From Palaemon carinicauda (lineage: Eukaryota; Arthropoda; Malacostraca; Decapoda; Palaemonidae): 64,000 bases of DNA. Made by a program: the position numbers and the translations under genes. Below, in pieces: positions 10,672 to 22,930 of this stretch; the first letter of the stretch is position 1; the number at the start of each line of letters is the position of its first letter. The notes beneath the pieces were generated by a model. That model was not told the origin of the DNA and made no database searches. It saw only the letters and a list, made by a program, of their open reading frames with translations. The stretch lies in NCBI RefSeq assembly GCF_036898095.1, contig NC_090767.1, positions 24,946,570 to 25,010,569 on the forward strand, given 5' to 3'.

Positions 10672-11968
10672 TCAACACCTTGTTAAAAAAATACACAAAG
10701 TGAGTATAATAGCGGCCTGTGCAATAGTGTAATAGAGTTTTCTGAAATCTCCGATAGACAACATACCCTCCGAGAAGGGGGCATGCAATGCCAACCTCCA
10801 AGGGTTATTCTTATTGAAAGGAGGAAGCTTGGAGGCATCGGAGATGGGGTATTGCTGCTGTGGCGGTGGCAGCCCCGAGCGCATGAGTCCCTTAACTAGG
10901 CTCTCCATAGAAGCTATTCTCTCTTGTGATTGTCGCGTATGAGATGATAGTATCGACTCAAAACGAGCAAACATCTTCTCGGAAAAATCCACCGGGCCAG
11001 ATGATTCCGCCGGGGGGGAAACAGGTGCCGGAACGGAGACTACTCCGTGAGAGGTTGAAGGCACAGCAATTGGGTCTTGAGAGACTCTGGTGGAGGAAGA
11101 TTTAGCCTTCGAAGCTGATGATTTCGAAGACCTGTGGTCCTTGGAAGACTTGTGGGTCGTAAATAAATTCTTACGATGAGCCTTCACCTTGAGGATAACA
11201 GGCCGGGGATTGAGACCAGTCCCGGTTGTCCCCGGAAAACCTCAAAAAGAAGAGTGTTCTGAAGGAGAAGAGAAAGCCGGGCTAGGGATAGGAATCTTAG
11301 CCCGGGAACCACCTGACTCACCTACGTCCCTACCTGCATCGGGATCGTCAAGAGCCATGGATTCTACATCGAGGTTGAGGGTAGAGACGTCTTCAGTTAG
11401 GGTGCCGCCCGTCTCTTCTTGGTCCGGGGCTGGAAGAAGGGATTCGAACCTCTCGATGAAAGGATCCGCCAATTCTTTGGGGACCGCAGGTGATGTTTTA
11501 GCATGGGGGTAGAGACGGGAACACCATTCCTCAGAGAGGATATAAGGCTGTGTGGCCTTCACGTTGCGGGCGAACCCGTCAATCCAGATCTTGAGGGTAG
11601 CCCGAGTTGTATCTCTCTCAAGTTGGGAGCACTGAAAGAGAACAGACTATTAGCGAGGGATATTTGTGCCAAAGAAAAGTGAAGAAGTCCAAGGACTACG
11701 TAGACACTAAGTGAAAGGCATGCGGGAAGTCCAGAGGACTAGTGGCCTTAAAATTAATATTTAAAATTAATGGTAACTCCCTACAAGTCTGTATCAATGA
11801 AAATGTACTCACCGAGTCAGATGTTAGAGTGGAGGTCATTGTGTAGCAGACTACACAAGCGTCTGGATGCCATACAGCTAAGTCATCCACTCGGACAGAA
11901 CAGTGGGCGTGTGAATGACACATGTCATGGCCGCAGGGTTGATAGATGACAGCGGCACATGCCGTCAA
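10672..11968 (-). pseudogene. DIRS family E gag remnant
   Basis: Two minus-strand frames (11242-11562 and 10672-11187) read as a DIRS gag: a Ser/Pro-rich stretch, a helix with 'FARFESILSSHTRQS', then the 'NPWRLALHAPFSEGML' block that I associate with gag proteins of decapod DIRS elements. Upstream, 11696-11968 has a Cys/His cluster (Cys-Gly-His..Cys-His..His..Cys, then a Cys-x-x-Cys pair) consistent with a gag zinc finger. The frames are separate and no pol follows. Only about 100 bases lie between the gag end and the terminal region, so reverse transcriptase, RNase H and recombinase have been deleted. Confidence 0.6.
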
Positions 11969-11999
11969 TGCACAGCATACAGTCTGTAAAATAAAAGAT

Positions 12000-12068
12000 A
12001 CATGAGTATCTTAAAGGAGAGCAAATTAGGGCCTGGAGGCCCCGGTGCTTAATATATATATATATATA

Positions 12069-12122
<54 letters not shown>

Positions 12123-12790
12123 TATATATATATATATATATATATCTATCATGATAAAAATGTTTTATATATATTCATCAGGAATCCTGAATGAAAGCAA
12201 ATAGGGGCTCGGGGGCCCGGGATTCTTAAATTATAGCAATATCATGCTAAAAAATTTACATATCAATATCATGATAAAAATGTTTTATATATATATATAA
12301 ATCAGGAGTCCTGAATGAAAGGGAAAAATGTTTTATATATATTCATCAGGAATCCTGATGATAAAAATGTTTTATATATATATAAATCAGGAGTCCTGAA
12401 TGAAAGCAAATAGGGGCTCAGGGGCCCCGGGTGCTTGAATGATATCAAGATCATGATAAAAGATTTATCTATCAATATCATGATACAATGTTTTCTATAT
12501 ATACATTAGGAATCCTGAAGGAAAGCAAATAGGGGCTCGGGGGCCCCGGGTGCTTAAGTGATATCAATATCATGATAGAAGATTTATATATAAATATCAT
12601 GATAACAATGTTTTATATACGTACAGTCTGTAAGACAAAAGATACAAGAGTATCTTAAATGAAAGCCAATTAGGGGCCCGGAGGGCCTGGAGTTTAAATA
12701 TCTACGTATGTATATGGCAATATCATGATATAAATCTTTTATATATAGCCATAAAGTATATGAATGTAAGCAAAACGGGACCGTGGGGTC
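12000..12790. repeat. Minisatellite of about 120-bp units with an (AT)n core
   Basis: At least five imperfect units containing 'tcctgaatgaaagcaaat', 'aggggctcgggggccc', 'atcaatatcatgata' and 'atgttttatatatat'. A (TA)n run occupies about 12052-12146. No coding content. Confidence 0.85.
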
Positions 12791-14067
12791 CGGATTACTT
12801 AGATATCAATACCAAAATAACTATTTTGATTGTAAAAGGAATTGAAATCAAGCCAGACCGTAACCGTGATCATATCAAAAGAGGGAAGGGAAGGTCGAGA
12901 ACAAGGATCGTATATATAAAATATATATGTGACTAATATAAAGTTAATCCAAGTAAGAAAGAGTAACGTTGGCTCCGGAGGCGCAACTAAACAACTCGAC
13001 CGGATGGTAATGTATAAAAGCTACTTCTGGGGATCCCGTAATGAAATCTTAGTATATATATATATCTATATAAGGTCCGTGAGGTGCGTGACACTAGAGA
13101 GGGAAAGGGATCTTTAACGGGTCCGTGACGTGCGGGACCGGGGGAGTAGCGCGTACAAAACTTAATAAATAATATAACATAACAAGGTACCAAGGAACGA
13201 GCTGAAAACTTCCAGCCGATCGTTGGCCAAACGAGCGACAGAAAGAAAACGACTACGACCGGGTAGAGTAGTAGAAAGAGTAAGTAATGTACGTGAATGT
13301 ATAATAATAGTATGCCTCACAGAACAACGGGAACTGCCCGTGCAAAGCGGATGCCCCCGGGAGGGGTACATCGCGCTATAAAGTGACTCAAACTCGATCA
13401 GGAGAGAGAGAGGGAGGGAACCCTGGGGTGGGGTAACGGCGGGAGGAGGCTAGGAGTGGGGCGATAGCAGGTATACCAACCTGCCAGACCCACGATTGAT
13501 ATGATCACTCGGAAGGACTAATAACACTATAATAAACATAACGTAGGGTAAAATAAGATAGGAAGGCATGCTGGATGATAATAATAATAACATAGTTATA
13601 CATCAATCGTAAAACAAACGAGGGAGCGAACACGAGACAGGAGAAATCAAGCCTGACGGTGCTGGGAGTAGGCAGGGCTACCAACATAACATAGGGCCGC
13701 TGGGAGTAGGCAGGGCTACCAACATAACATAGGGTCAGTGAAGTGCTAACAAAATGAAAACTAATACAGTATGTAATATCTGACTCATGAAAGCCCCTCG
13801 AGCTAATGCAAGCAAACGAATGACGTTAAAATGATAAGCAAGTCCGTGGCGTGCGAACGTAAATAATTCAAGTAATAAGATGTGAAATAGAACGCCGAAG
13901 GCGATCAGGCATGCCAACCTACCGAAAATACGCACACGTATATGTAATAACTGTTATCATAAAAACCAGGCAATAAAAATTAAAACGGTGTGTGAACCGT
14001 GGATATCCGTAAGTTTCATAACGAGAAACAATCAGCATGGAGGACTTATTGAAAATCGTTAAGAACG

Positions 14068-14101
<34 letters not shown>

Positions 14102-14340
14102 GAGCCGAGCCCACGAGAGACCTACGAAAGGTCATGAATAATAAAGCTGAATAATATAAACAAAAAGGGGCAAGGCCCCCTCCAAAATCTCAAAACTCAT
14201 AGATCTGGTACTTAACTTAGATGGAGGGACAGTGGAGTCCGACATCTTGAGGTAAATCCAGAAAAAACACGCGAAATACACACACAAGGTAAAAAACGGC
14301 TATCAAATTGCGTGCTAAAAAAGGAGTGACGTCACTGGCG
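12791..14340. other. AT-rich, GA-containing sequence without a recognised gene
   Basis: No protein similarity seen. Contains a direct duplication of about 36 bp at 13664-13735 ('gggagtaggcagggctacca' twice) and a short GA run at 14072-14098. It may be untranslated DIRS sequence, since it lies between a gag remnant and a DIRS-type terminus. Confidence 0.4.
13664..13735. repeat. Direct duplication of about 36 bp
   Basis: Two adjacent copies of 'gggagtaggcagggctacca' followed by 'acataacataggg'. Confidence 0.9.
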
Positions 14341-14640
14341 TGGGATTGTTAGTAGTAGTGGGATGTTGAACGGCACCTCGCTGTTCGGGGATTTTGACAG
14401 GAGATATCTAAATAGTGCGAGGCCTCTGGATGTGATTTATCACGCCCCAGTATTATATCGACACCTTTTATAGGTGAGCGAGCTGGGTTCAACCTGGCAT
14501 CCCTATGCATTTTTTTCTCTGGTAATATATAGCAGTTATATACCTTAGAAATGGTGCTAAAAGAGCATTTCACTGGGCGACACGGGTCTCTCGCCCAGAA
14601 ATAGATTTTTCCTTCGTCAAAATCCCTTTGTTGTCTTGTA
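14341..14640. repeat. DIRS family C-type terminus
   Basis: Contains 'cccagaaatagatttttcct' followed by 'tcgtcaaaatcccttt', shared with the junction region of DIRS-C at 25655-25695. It is the end of a related element. Its orientation and its other end could not be settled. Confidence 0.55.
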
Positions 14641-14879
14641 TGAACACCCGAGTTTATATAGGAAAAAAAAAAGACGTGTCGCATTGGTTACCTCGCAGAA
14701 AGCAATGGGGTCAGTGACAGTGTATAAATTTATGACAAATACCAGGCTACACAAGGGAAGTGATAATTACCTGCAGAGGTTGAAGCTAGCTTGCAGAGGG
14801 ACCCACGGGGCTGTATTCAAAGGGAGAGGAAGATGAAGAAAGGAAAGCCAGACATACTCGCATTCATCCCAGTCCTAAT

Positions 14880-16300
14880 CCAGTTAACCAATACCCTCAA
14901 CCTATTGGAACTTGTCCATCAATGAGCCTGAGGTAATCTCAAGCCACTTATTGAGCAGCCACCACAGGACGGATAGTGAACGTATCGAGTCTCCTGTGGG
15001 TCACGTCTTTTAAGTAATGGGCTGTGGAAGTAGTTTGCCTCTTCCACACACCTGCTTGTAGTACTTGCAACATGGAGAAGTTGCGTTTAAATGCCAAGGA
15101 TGTACTAATTCCCGACATCATGTGCTCTAGGTCAGAGAGCCGGAGGAAGATTAGGAGCCAAAGCTCTTTCGATCACTTGGCGAATCCAGTAGGAGAGACT
15201 GTATTCTTGGTGATCCTCCTCTTTACTCTCCCTGAGCTAACAAACAGAGTTGTTAGTCAGGGCCATGTTGCTGCAGTGTGTTTGAGATAGTATATCAAAC
15301 TCTTAACTGGGCATAATAACAACTGATCTAGGTCATTGGTTAAAGAACTGAGTCTCGCAATCTGAAAGGGCCGGGATCTATGACCCAGTACCCCAGGATT
15401 TTGAGTCTTAGCAATGAACTCAGGGACGAAGCTGAGTGCCACTTCCCCCATCCCCTTCAATGAGCGATGTAATACGACAGGCCATGAAGTTCACTAACTC
15501 TCTTTGCCGAAGCTTTAGCAGAAATGCCATCTTCACAGTGAGGTTTCGGTCAGTTGCATGGCGTAATAGTTGGTAGGGAGATCCTTTCAATGATTACAGG
15601 AACGAACCACGTTCCAAGGAGGAAGCCTAATCCCTGACTGAGGGCAAGTGATCTTATAACTTTGTAAGAGTAAAGAAAGCTCCAACGAAGAGGAAATGTC
15701 AACTCCTTTCAGCTTAAAGGCGAGGCTTAAGGCTGAGCGGTAGCCTTTCACCGCCGAGGCAGAAAGAAGCTTTTCCTCCGGAAGGTATACAAGGAACTCA
15801 GCTATTACTGGAATAGTGGCATCGAGTTGAGAGATATTCCTTCCATGGCACTAACCACAAAAGAGTCTCCATTTAGCCTGGTAGACTGAGGCTGAGGACT
15901 TATGTAACCTCCTGGAAAGCACCCTTTTGCAGCACAGTCTGGAATTCAGCCCTGAGGGCCAGCTCCTTTGCGGATCATTTCGCATAGAAGCTTAGGTGCA
16001 CTGGATCCCGAGTCAGAGGAGTAAGAGACTGAATGAACAGGACGCGATACCCTAGAGCGATGACTTCGACCGCCAAGGGTTCTGCCCCGTGAAGGTGCCA
16101 CCTCTGCCAGAGGCGCTGCAGGCATCCTCCCACAGGTGGTAGATGAAAGGGAATGCCATTCGCCTCGTGGGAGTGACTACCTCGGCCACTTCCCTTTCCT
16201 CTCTTCTTTCCTCTGAAGGACTCTGTCCCTTTTCTGGCCTTTGGATGGAAAGGGTCGCTCAGATACCTTTGTAGGTATTGAGAACCTAGTCTACAATAGG
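14880..16300 (-). pseudogene. DIRS-D: recombinase fused to gag/pol start by internal deletion
   Basis: On the minus strand 15257-15460 reads as tyrosine recombinase ('FVPEFIAKTQNPG', then 'LLLCPVKSLIYYLK'). DNA from 14900 to 15070 matches the recombinase end of DIRS-A at 49450-49610 nearly base for base in places ('gtatcgag.ctcctgtggg'). Further along, 15975-16300 encodes the linker that precedes DIRS reverse transcriptase: an Arg/Gly-rich stretch followed by 'VGGCLQRLWQRW' and 'LGYRVLF'. In complete elements these parts lie more than 1.5 kb apart, with reverse transcriptase and RNase H between. Here they meet near 15915. A LINE 3' end abuts at 16300. Confidence 0.65.
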
Positions 16301-16399
16301 GCCTTGATTGATTGATTGACTGACTGACTGATTTGAGGTTTTCTGTCATTTATTATAAATAAAAAAAATAAAAGAATATTCAATTAAAACCCTAAAAAG

Positions 16400-16760
16400 C
16401 AACGATGTCATTTCAAAAGTTAAATATCTTTTAGAAGACCTGCTTCTGAAATAAAAGCTAAAAATACCACCAGCATGGTAGGATAATTCATGTCCAAGAA
16501 TCTTGGCAAGGATGAACCTGCCGTCCTCACCTCAAGCCTCAAACAGATATCTATTTCTTTCACTACTATATGTGAGGCATTCGGTCAACAAATGCCTCAC
16601 TGTCAATGGTACCAAACAGTCATTGCAATATGGTTGATGTTGGCCAGCCAGCAAAAACTCACGCGTCATCCGAGTGTGACCAATGCGGAGACGACGAAGA
16701 GTAGTCTCCCACTTTCGAAGTATCCTGTTATTCTTATTTCTCTCATCTTATTTTCAAGTA
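16400..16760 (-). pseudogene. LINE C-terminal domain remnant
   Basis: Same DNA as 42240-42600, for example 'ccaagaatcttggcaaggat' and 'gaagacctgcttctgaaat'. It encodes the region after RNase H ending in a His/Cys motif (a leucine-rich 'RHLL' helix followed by Cys-Pro in the family). Frames are interrupted. Confidence 0.7.
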
Positions 16761-16934
16761 AACTATTCCTATGCTGCTGCTGATTATCATAAATAAAATT
16801 CTTAATTGTAAGTAAAAAATCATTACTTAGAATGGGATACCTTCTTGGTAACGACTCAGCTGCAACATTCTAAGCCAGTGAATGTGCCTTCTCATTTCCA
16901 GACACAACTACGTGTGTCAATGTGGAGGATAAAT

Positions 16935-16961
16935 CTTTATTTTATTTGCTTTAGTTTTGCC

Positions 16962-17040
<79 letters not shown>

Positions 17041-18110
17041 AGGTGCGGGTACGTATATGCATTTATGTATGTGTGCATGTCCGCAGTGTGCGCCGCCAAA
17101 CGAGGGGTAATCAGCGCAATGGTTGTTTGTAGTGGGAAAGACTGTTGGTATAATTGCGGTTGTTTGTTCACATTTTTCAGCTAGGTTAGGGCGGTGATGA
17201 ATGTCTTGGGCGAAAGCATTTTCTATTTGACTGTAGCAGGAGTCAATTGTATGTTTTGTGTTCATCGGCCAGCCGGCTTGGAAGAGTTTCTTTTGTATCG
17301 GAGTAAGTACTGTTTTCATCTATATTTGTTAGGCGCGATCATGAATGATAGAAAGTTTATTATTTATCTTTGATTATAGTGCGATAGATTAGTTAGCTAG
17401 GAGTGTTCGTAAGCGTTTTTCTTTTTTATTGCAGGCCGTAATTCCTCCTTTGGAGAACTTATTTTCTTGAATGCCAATCTATTGTTGCTGACCTGGACTA
17501 TGATTATGATTTTATTGATATTGATGCCATAATGACCCAGCCCATTTGAAGGAGTTTCCGTTTGGATTGCTGATGATGACTATGATTAACTAGTCCCGAT
17601 ATAGGAAGCGAGTGTGGTAGTTTGACTCTGGGTACTACTGTTTGCCAATAAGTTGTGGCAGTGGGCTGTGAAGGTCTCTTGGGCCTTGTATGGACGACGG
17701 ACGGTGTCCACACAGGCATACATACAGTATATATATATCGCAAACTGGGCTGTGATTATTATTTTAGTTTAAGTGGTTTTTGGTACTGTTTGTGAACTGT
17801 GTCGGTGTCGGGTTTTGTGAGGGTTTTTTTTTTTTTGAGTATTGACGACAGTGTCCGTTCTCACACGTGTATTTACTGTATATTTTGTTATTGACGATTT
17901 AGGTTATGGTGATTTGCTTGTCTGTCTTTAGTATTAAGGTTTTGTGATTGACATTTTTTTTTTATTATTTGAATGTTTTGTTTTACTGTTCCCTTCGTGC
18001 AATAGTCCAGTTAGCGTAAAAGTAAGGGGGAAAGTTTGTGTTGTGGGATAATTTATCTGTCAGAGTGATCAAGGGTGTGGGGGTTTGTTTTTGTTTACAT
18101 CCCGACACCA
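16935..18110. other. Insertion of unknown type within the LINE RNase H
   Basis: About 1.2 kb with no recognised protein, containing a long GA run at 16966-17039. On the minus strand the LINE RNase H sequence stops after a 'VRFCWV' stretch and resumes on the far side at 'VSGNEKA'. A similar 13-base stretch occurs at both edges ('gtggtgtcggga' and 'gttgtgtctgga' on the minus strand), which could be an aged target duplication. Confidence 0.5.
16966..17039. repeat. (GA)n microsatellite
   Basis: GA run of about 74 bp. Confidence 0.97.
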
Positions 18111-18497
18111 CCAAAACCCAGCAAAATCGAACTGTTATACCTTTCCCACCAATAGTTAATAACCACTCTAAAATCTTTTAAACTAAAAGATCTTTGGATT
18201 TAAAAACCACTCTAAAATCTTTAAAACTAAAAGACTATTGGAATTAAAAACTTGTAGGACACTTCTTGCATCACTAAAAATGGTAAAATTGCCCTCATCT
18301 TGCAACGCTATCTTCTCAATAGCGGTTAGTATGCCATATAGTTTGGCAGTAAATATAGAGGATGCTAGAGGAAGTGCACCTCTACAATTAAAAGCACTAC
18401 TATATACTCCAAATCCAGAGCCAGCTTCAAATTTGGAGCCATCAGTATATATAAAAGGCGATTCCCTGTGTTCTTCAACATGCTCCATGAAGAGCAA
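18105..18497 (-). pseudogene. LINE RNase H domain remnant
   Basis: Contains 'FIYTDGSKFEAGSGFGVYS' (the Asp-Gly-Ser of an RNase H active site), a Glu-containing helix ('AKLYGILTAIEKIAL') and 'FSDARSVLQVF' (second Asp). The frame breaks near 18183 at a direct duplication of about 55 bp (around 18166-18245, 'aaccactctaaaatctt' twice). Confidence 0.75.
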
Positions 18498-18999
18498 CCT
18501 GGCTTCGTAGTTAGTCTTTTTTATACAAATAAAATATTCACAAAAAGATTTATCCGGTAATTTCTATGGAGGGGTTAATGGTATCCTACATAAGAGCACT
18601 TTATTTCTACCTACATCTAAACTGTCTGATAATGTTTTTACCCGGAAACCATAAGGTTGAGGGGATTTTGGGTGCTACTCAAAATATCTACAATGCCTTA
18701 TAAGGTTTGCAGTCTGACAGGCTAAAGAATTAGGGAGTCTTTGCAACCTAAGCCAATACCAAATAATAGAAGACTTCCAGTAAAGGTCTTAAGGCAATTC
18801 TCCAGCATCAACAAGGAGGCTTGAGATAGGGCGAAGTTCTAAAGGCTCCTGTGGGCAATCTGATACCAGCATGGTGTATAGAATCTAAAACTTTTAATCG
18901 GCTTGGGGTGGCTGAGGAGTACATTTCACACCCATAACTAATTTTTGAAAAAATCAAGGCCTTGTATAATTTCAAAATTTTTGCAGAACTTTTAAAAGA

Positions 19000-20700
19000 T
19001 TCAAAGCCTCAAGGCATTTTACTTTTAAGGCTTTCAAATGGCGAACACATGTAAGCCTACAATCAAATATCAACCCTGGAAATCTAGCTTCCCTTACACA
19101 TGGGATCCGTTGACCTATAATGTATATATCCGGGTCTGGACCCGAATACGACAGAAATGGACGACAACAGTTTTCCTTGTTGAAAACTTAAATCCATTCA
19201 TATCAGCCCACTTTATAATTTTGTCAATTGAGAGCTGTAGTTTTCTCTCAACCATTGCCATTCTAGCTCCAGTAAATGATATAGAGAGATCATCCACCAA
19301 CAGTGTTGAGAGAATATCCTGGGAAATGACTGACGATATCCCATTAATTGCTAGTGCAAATAAGGTTTCACTCAGCACACTACCCTGAGGAACTTCCTCT
19401 TCCTGACATTTATTCTGATAAAGTTTCACCTACTCTAACTTGAAAAAATCTATGTGAAACAAATGCTTGAATGAACAGTGGTAGCTCTTCTCTTAATTCC
19501 AATTCATTAATGGTTTTAAGTATACCATATCTCCATGTAGTATCATATGCCTAGTCAAGGTAAAAAAAAAAAATACACAGTTACATGATTGTGTTTGGAA
19601 GCAAAGGCTTCACAATTAGAGGACTCAAGTCGTATCAACACATCAGTAGTTGAATGCATTTTTCTAAATCCACACTGGATAGGTGATAAAATACCTTTCT
19701 TTTCCAGGTACCAAATTAGTCATTCATTGACATTTCTTCTCCATGATTTTACATAAACAAGATGTCAATGCAATTGGCTGACAGTTTGCTGCTAAAAATT
19801 TATCCTTACCCAGATTTGAAAAGGCTAAAATAATGGCTAGTTCCCAAACACTTGGATAACTATGATCATGCCATATTCAATTAATAATGTTTAAAATAAA
19901 TGACTTGGTATTAATAGGTACATGCTTAATCATTGCATATGGAATTCCATTGGATCCAAGGGCTGTATCATTACAAGTACAAATTGCATAATCAAATTCT
20001 CTTTCAGTGAAAGGAGAATTCTATGACTCATCCTTTCCTGTTGCAAAATTTTCTTTTCTAAATTTTCTTTTCTAAAATGATAACCAGGGGCTGCTTGACA
20101 TTTTCATGATACATTTGAGAAATGATTGGCCATGGCATTGCTAACCTCAGTTGGTCCAGTCACATAATCACCATTCACCTTCAACACTGGTGGGGTTGGA
20201 GGTGAATTTGCCTGATATCTTTTTTACTTCCCTCCACACAGATGATGGTGGTGTTCTACTCTTAGTGGAAGAAACAAAAGACACCCATGACTGGTGCCTA
20301 GCTTCTTTCATGGCATGACAGAACTATGCTCTGCATTTTTTGTATATAATTAAATTCTCCTCAGTACGCCGTCTGCGCAGTTGTGTTAAGAGATCTTCTT
20401 GTGGCTCTGTGTAGGGTAGTTAGTTCTGAAGACCACCAGTGGACTGGTTGTCATTTTAATAACCCTGTTGTTCTGGGAATGGAATTGACTCCTGCTGTGT
20501 GAAGAGTTCCATTCAGTAAGTCTATTGCATCATCAACCCTTTCAAACTGTTCTGCACTTCCCTCGATCTCCCTTAGAAAATGAAATATAACTCAGTTCAC
20601 CTTGTTAAGATTCCATTGTGGGGATCTTTGTAAAGGGGGACGACTATTGGTGTTTATAATGATAGGTGCATGATCACTAGTATGCTAATCCTCTAATGTC
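19000..20700 (-). pseudogene. LINE reverse transcriptase remnant
   Basis: The clearest part is 19115-19429: 'VPQGSVLSETLFALAINGIS' (palm motif) followed by 'LLVDDLSI', where the usual Tyr/Phe-Ala-Asp-Asp has become Val-Asp-Asp, then 'SIDKIIKWADMNGFKFS'. The rest of the span has scattered similarity with stops and an oligo-A interruption near 19563. Confidence 0.75.
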
Positions 20701-20738
20701 CTCCTATCGCAATCAAGAAGGCAGTTATAGCTTGCAAT

Positions 20739-21275
20739 TTAAAGGTCAATGCATGACAGAGTACCTGTCTGAAAATGAAAGCATGTGGGCTCTCCTGTGT
20801 TAAGGAGTCTGACATCCTCATTTCCTACAATTGATGATATAATATTACCCCTGGTGTTTGCTAAAACATCACCCCATAAAGGATGTCTACCATTTAAATC
20901 TCTAAGTAAAAGAAAATGTCTAGGGAGTCGTTGAATCACGTCTACTAAATTATCGTATGAGATGCTGTCATTTGGAGGCAAGTACAGAAAGCAGATTGTA
21001 TATTTTCTCCCTATATCAATCTGTACAATCACTACCTGCAGAGGTGTACGGATAGACAAAGATATTTGAGGAACATCTCGACGAACGTATATAAGACTTC
21101 CGCCAAGGCTCCCTACTCGATCATATGGTGTCCTATAGCTAATATATTCGCGAGGACAAGGGGTATAAGCATCAAGCTTACTCTCCTGTAGACATAGAAT
21201 TATGGAGGAATGCTCGTGAATTAAGAGCTTAAGTTCTTCATATTTGGCCCTTAAACCCTGACAATTCCATTGCAA
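20739..21275 (-). pseudogene. LINE APE-type endonuclease domain
   Basis: Open for 178 codons. Begins 'MQWNCQGLRAKYEELKLLI' (Asn-Cys-Gln-Gly start of the fold) and has 'CLQESKL' (catalytic Glu), a 'GGSLIYVRRDV' strand and 'LLLRDLNGRHPLWG' (the Asp-x-Asn region). The C-terminal Ser-Cys-Ile-Asp-Leu matches the usual '.S.IDL'. The stop follows soon after, and no joined downstream frame exists. Confidence 0.85.
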
Positions 21276-21789
21276 AATGGAGTGAAAAACTATGGTTTAT
21301 TTTTTGGAAGAACTTTTGAATGAAGTCTTTCTGATTTATTCAAATTGGCTTGTGAATGATCAGAAACATCAACAGACAAAACATCTTATTTATTTGATGT
21401 CAAAACATTAATATTTCTTATGGAAGGGGCGAGAAATAGAGGTATCTCTGTCTCTCTTCCAAATAATGGGTGGTGAGCTACCAGGTGTTTGTGCCTTCCC
21501 CAATACTTGGTTTCTGGTGGAATCTTCATCAAATCAGGCAAGGACCTGGCCTGAGAGAGGTTAATCCTATTGTTGGTAATGGGGGACGAAGGCTGTACAG
21601 AAATGAGCAATGCCTGTTTTATTATACAGTACCGTGGCAGAGCCTCAGAAGGCAATTGCTTACCTCATCATACAGCACTTTCTTATTAGATGATTTATTT
21701 CTTTTCTTAGAATTACTGGCAGCGCTAGGTGGGTTTGATGTCTCCTGTGGACAATTTCCTTTTGATTTTAAGGCCTTTGCATAGCTAGT

Positions 21790-22930
21790 TGATTTATTCA
21801 GCCGTCTTTATGCATGTCCCACACTTATGTGTTCTATACTGGATTTATTGAGGGCAGCTTCCTCCAACTTATACAGTTTGCATCTCCTATCAGTTGATTT
21901 ATGATTCAAGTTGCAGTTTAAACACCTGGTCTTAAGCATACAGTCTCCATGATAGGATTCTGGGCAAATACCACACATTTTTTCATTTTCGCAAACTTTA
22001 CATGGGTGTCCAAATTTAAAACAATTAAAGCATTGCAGAGGCTTCTGCTTGAAAGGATGAACTTTAATCCTTTCATTTTCAAAAACAATATGGAAAGGTA
22101 CATCGGCATGCTGGAAAGTAAGAACTGTATAATCATTGATGTTCCAGGAACCTTATGCACTTTCCATACATTTAGTGGACACATGGGAAGTATCTCTTCC
22201 TCTGTCAATTTGTACAGGTCTTAAATGAACACTACTCCCCTTCCATAACTAAAATTTAGAAGAGGTTTGATTTGTAATGTAATTTCATCAGTGCTTGTCT
22301 GTAAATTAGATAGTATTGCAGACTGCGTCGAGGATTTGGCATGGATGATATAACTATTCTTCCCAAAACTAGATATATCATCAGGTGCAATGGTTCCTAC
22401 ATTTTTCCTGAATCAATTTACATATCTTTAAATATTTCCCTATTACCCCTTTAGGTTCAGCTACAAGCCACATTGGTGATTTTGGCTTTCTTTGTGAGGA
22501 CATTAGGTACATTTACTTCTTCAAACCCATCAGTGGGTTTGGGACTTATCACTAAGTGCTCCAAAGATGTTCAAGATGTTAATTTTAATATTACTGTACT
22601 AATATTACAAACAGCATCAAACGCTTCGTCATGACTATCAAAAGATATCCATGAGTCCCATTTTCCATCTCCGTGCCTCATCCTTATTTCCTTTATCAAT
22701 CCATAGCACTCAAATGCTCTATATATATCATCATAATTTGTCTCTAATAGAATCTGGGCCACATGAAGGATTCTCAGTTTCCTTGTGTTACCCAAATTAC
22801 TAGACTTTTTAACGTCAGTAGAGTGGTATTTTTTAGTTCTAAGGTCGTCAACAGATTTTTCTTTAATTAAATTAGCAGAGGTCATCAACAGTGCCAGAGG
22901 AGAGTCAGCATATCTAGGGGATTGTGGGTC
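21790..22930 (-). pseudogene. LINE ORF1 remnant (RRM-like and CCHC)
   Basis: 22571-22888 encodes a fold resembling an RNA-recognition motif ('LRILHVAQILLETNYDDIYR', then 'KEIRMRHGDGKWDSWISF'). Around 21900-22060, in another frame, cysteines and histidines are spaced as in zinc knuckles. Frameshifts separate the parts. Confidence 0.6.

Larger units (their letters stand above)
16300..22930 (-). mobile_element. Non-LTR retrotransposon (I-like, with RNase H), degraded, split by an insertion
   Basis: Reading the minus strand from 22930: an RRM-like ORF1 part, a CCHC zinc-knuckle region near 21900-22100, an APE endonuclease, reverse transcriptase, RNase H, and a C-terminal His/Cys domain ending near 16400. 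A 3' tail of TCAA repeats lies at about 16300-16325. All frames are broken. The order of domains and the presence of RNase H suggest the I-like group, but the clade is not certain. A segment of about 1.2 kb (16935-18110) interrupts the RNase H region. Confidence 0.75.

Noticed and set aside
17504..17743. 79-codon minus frame
   Set aside because: No recognisable motif, no splice context; likely chance.
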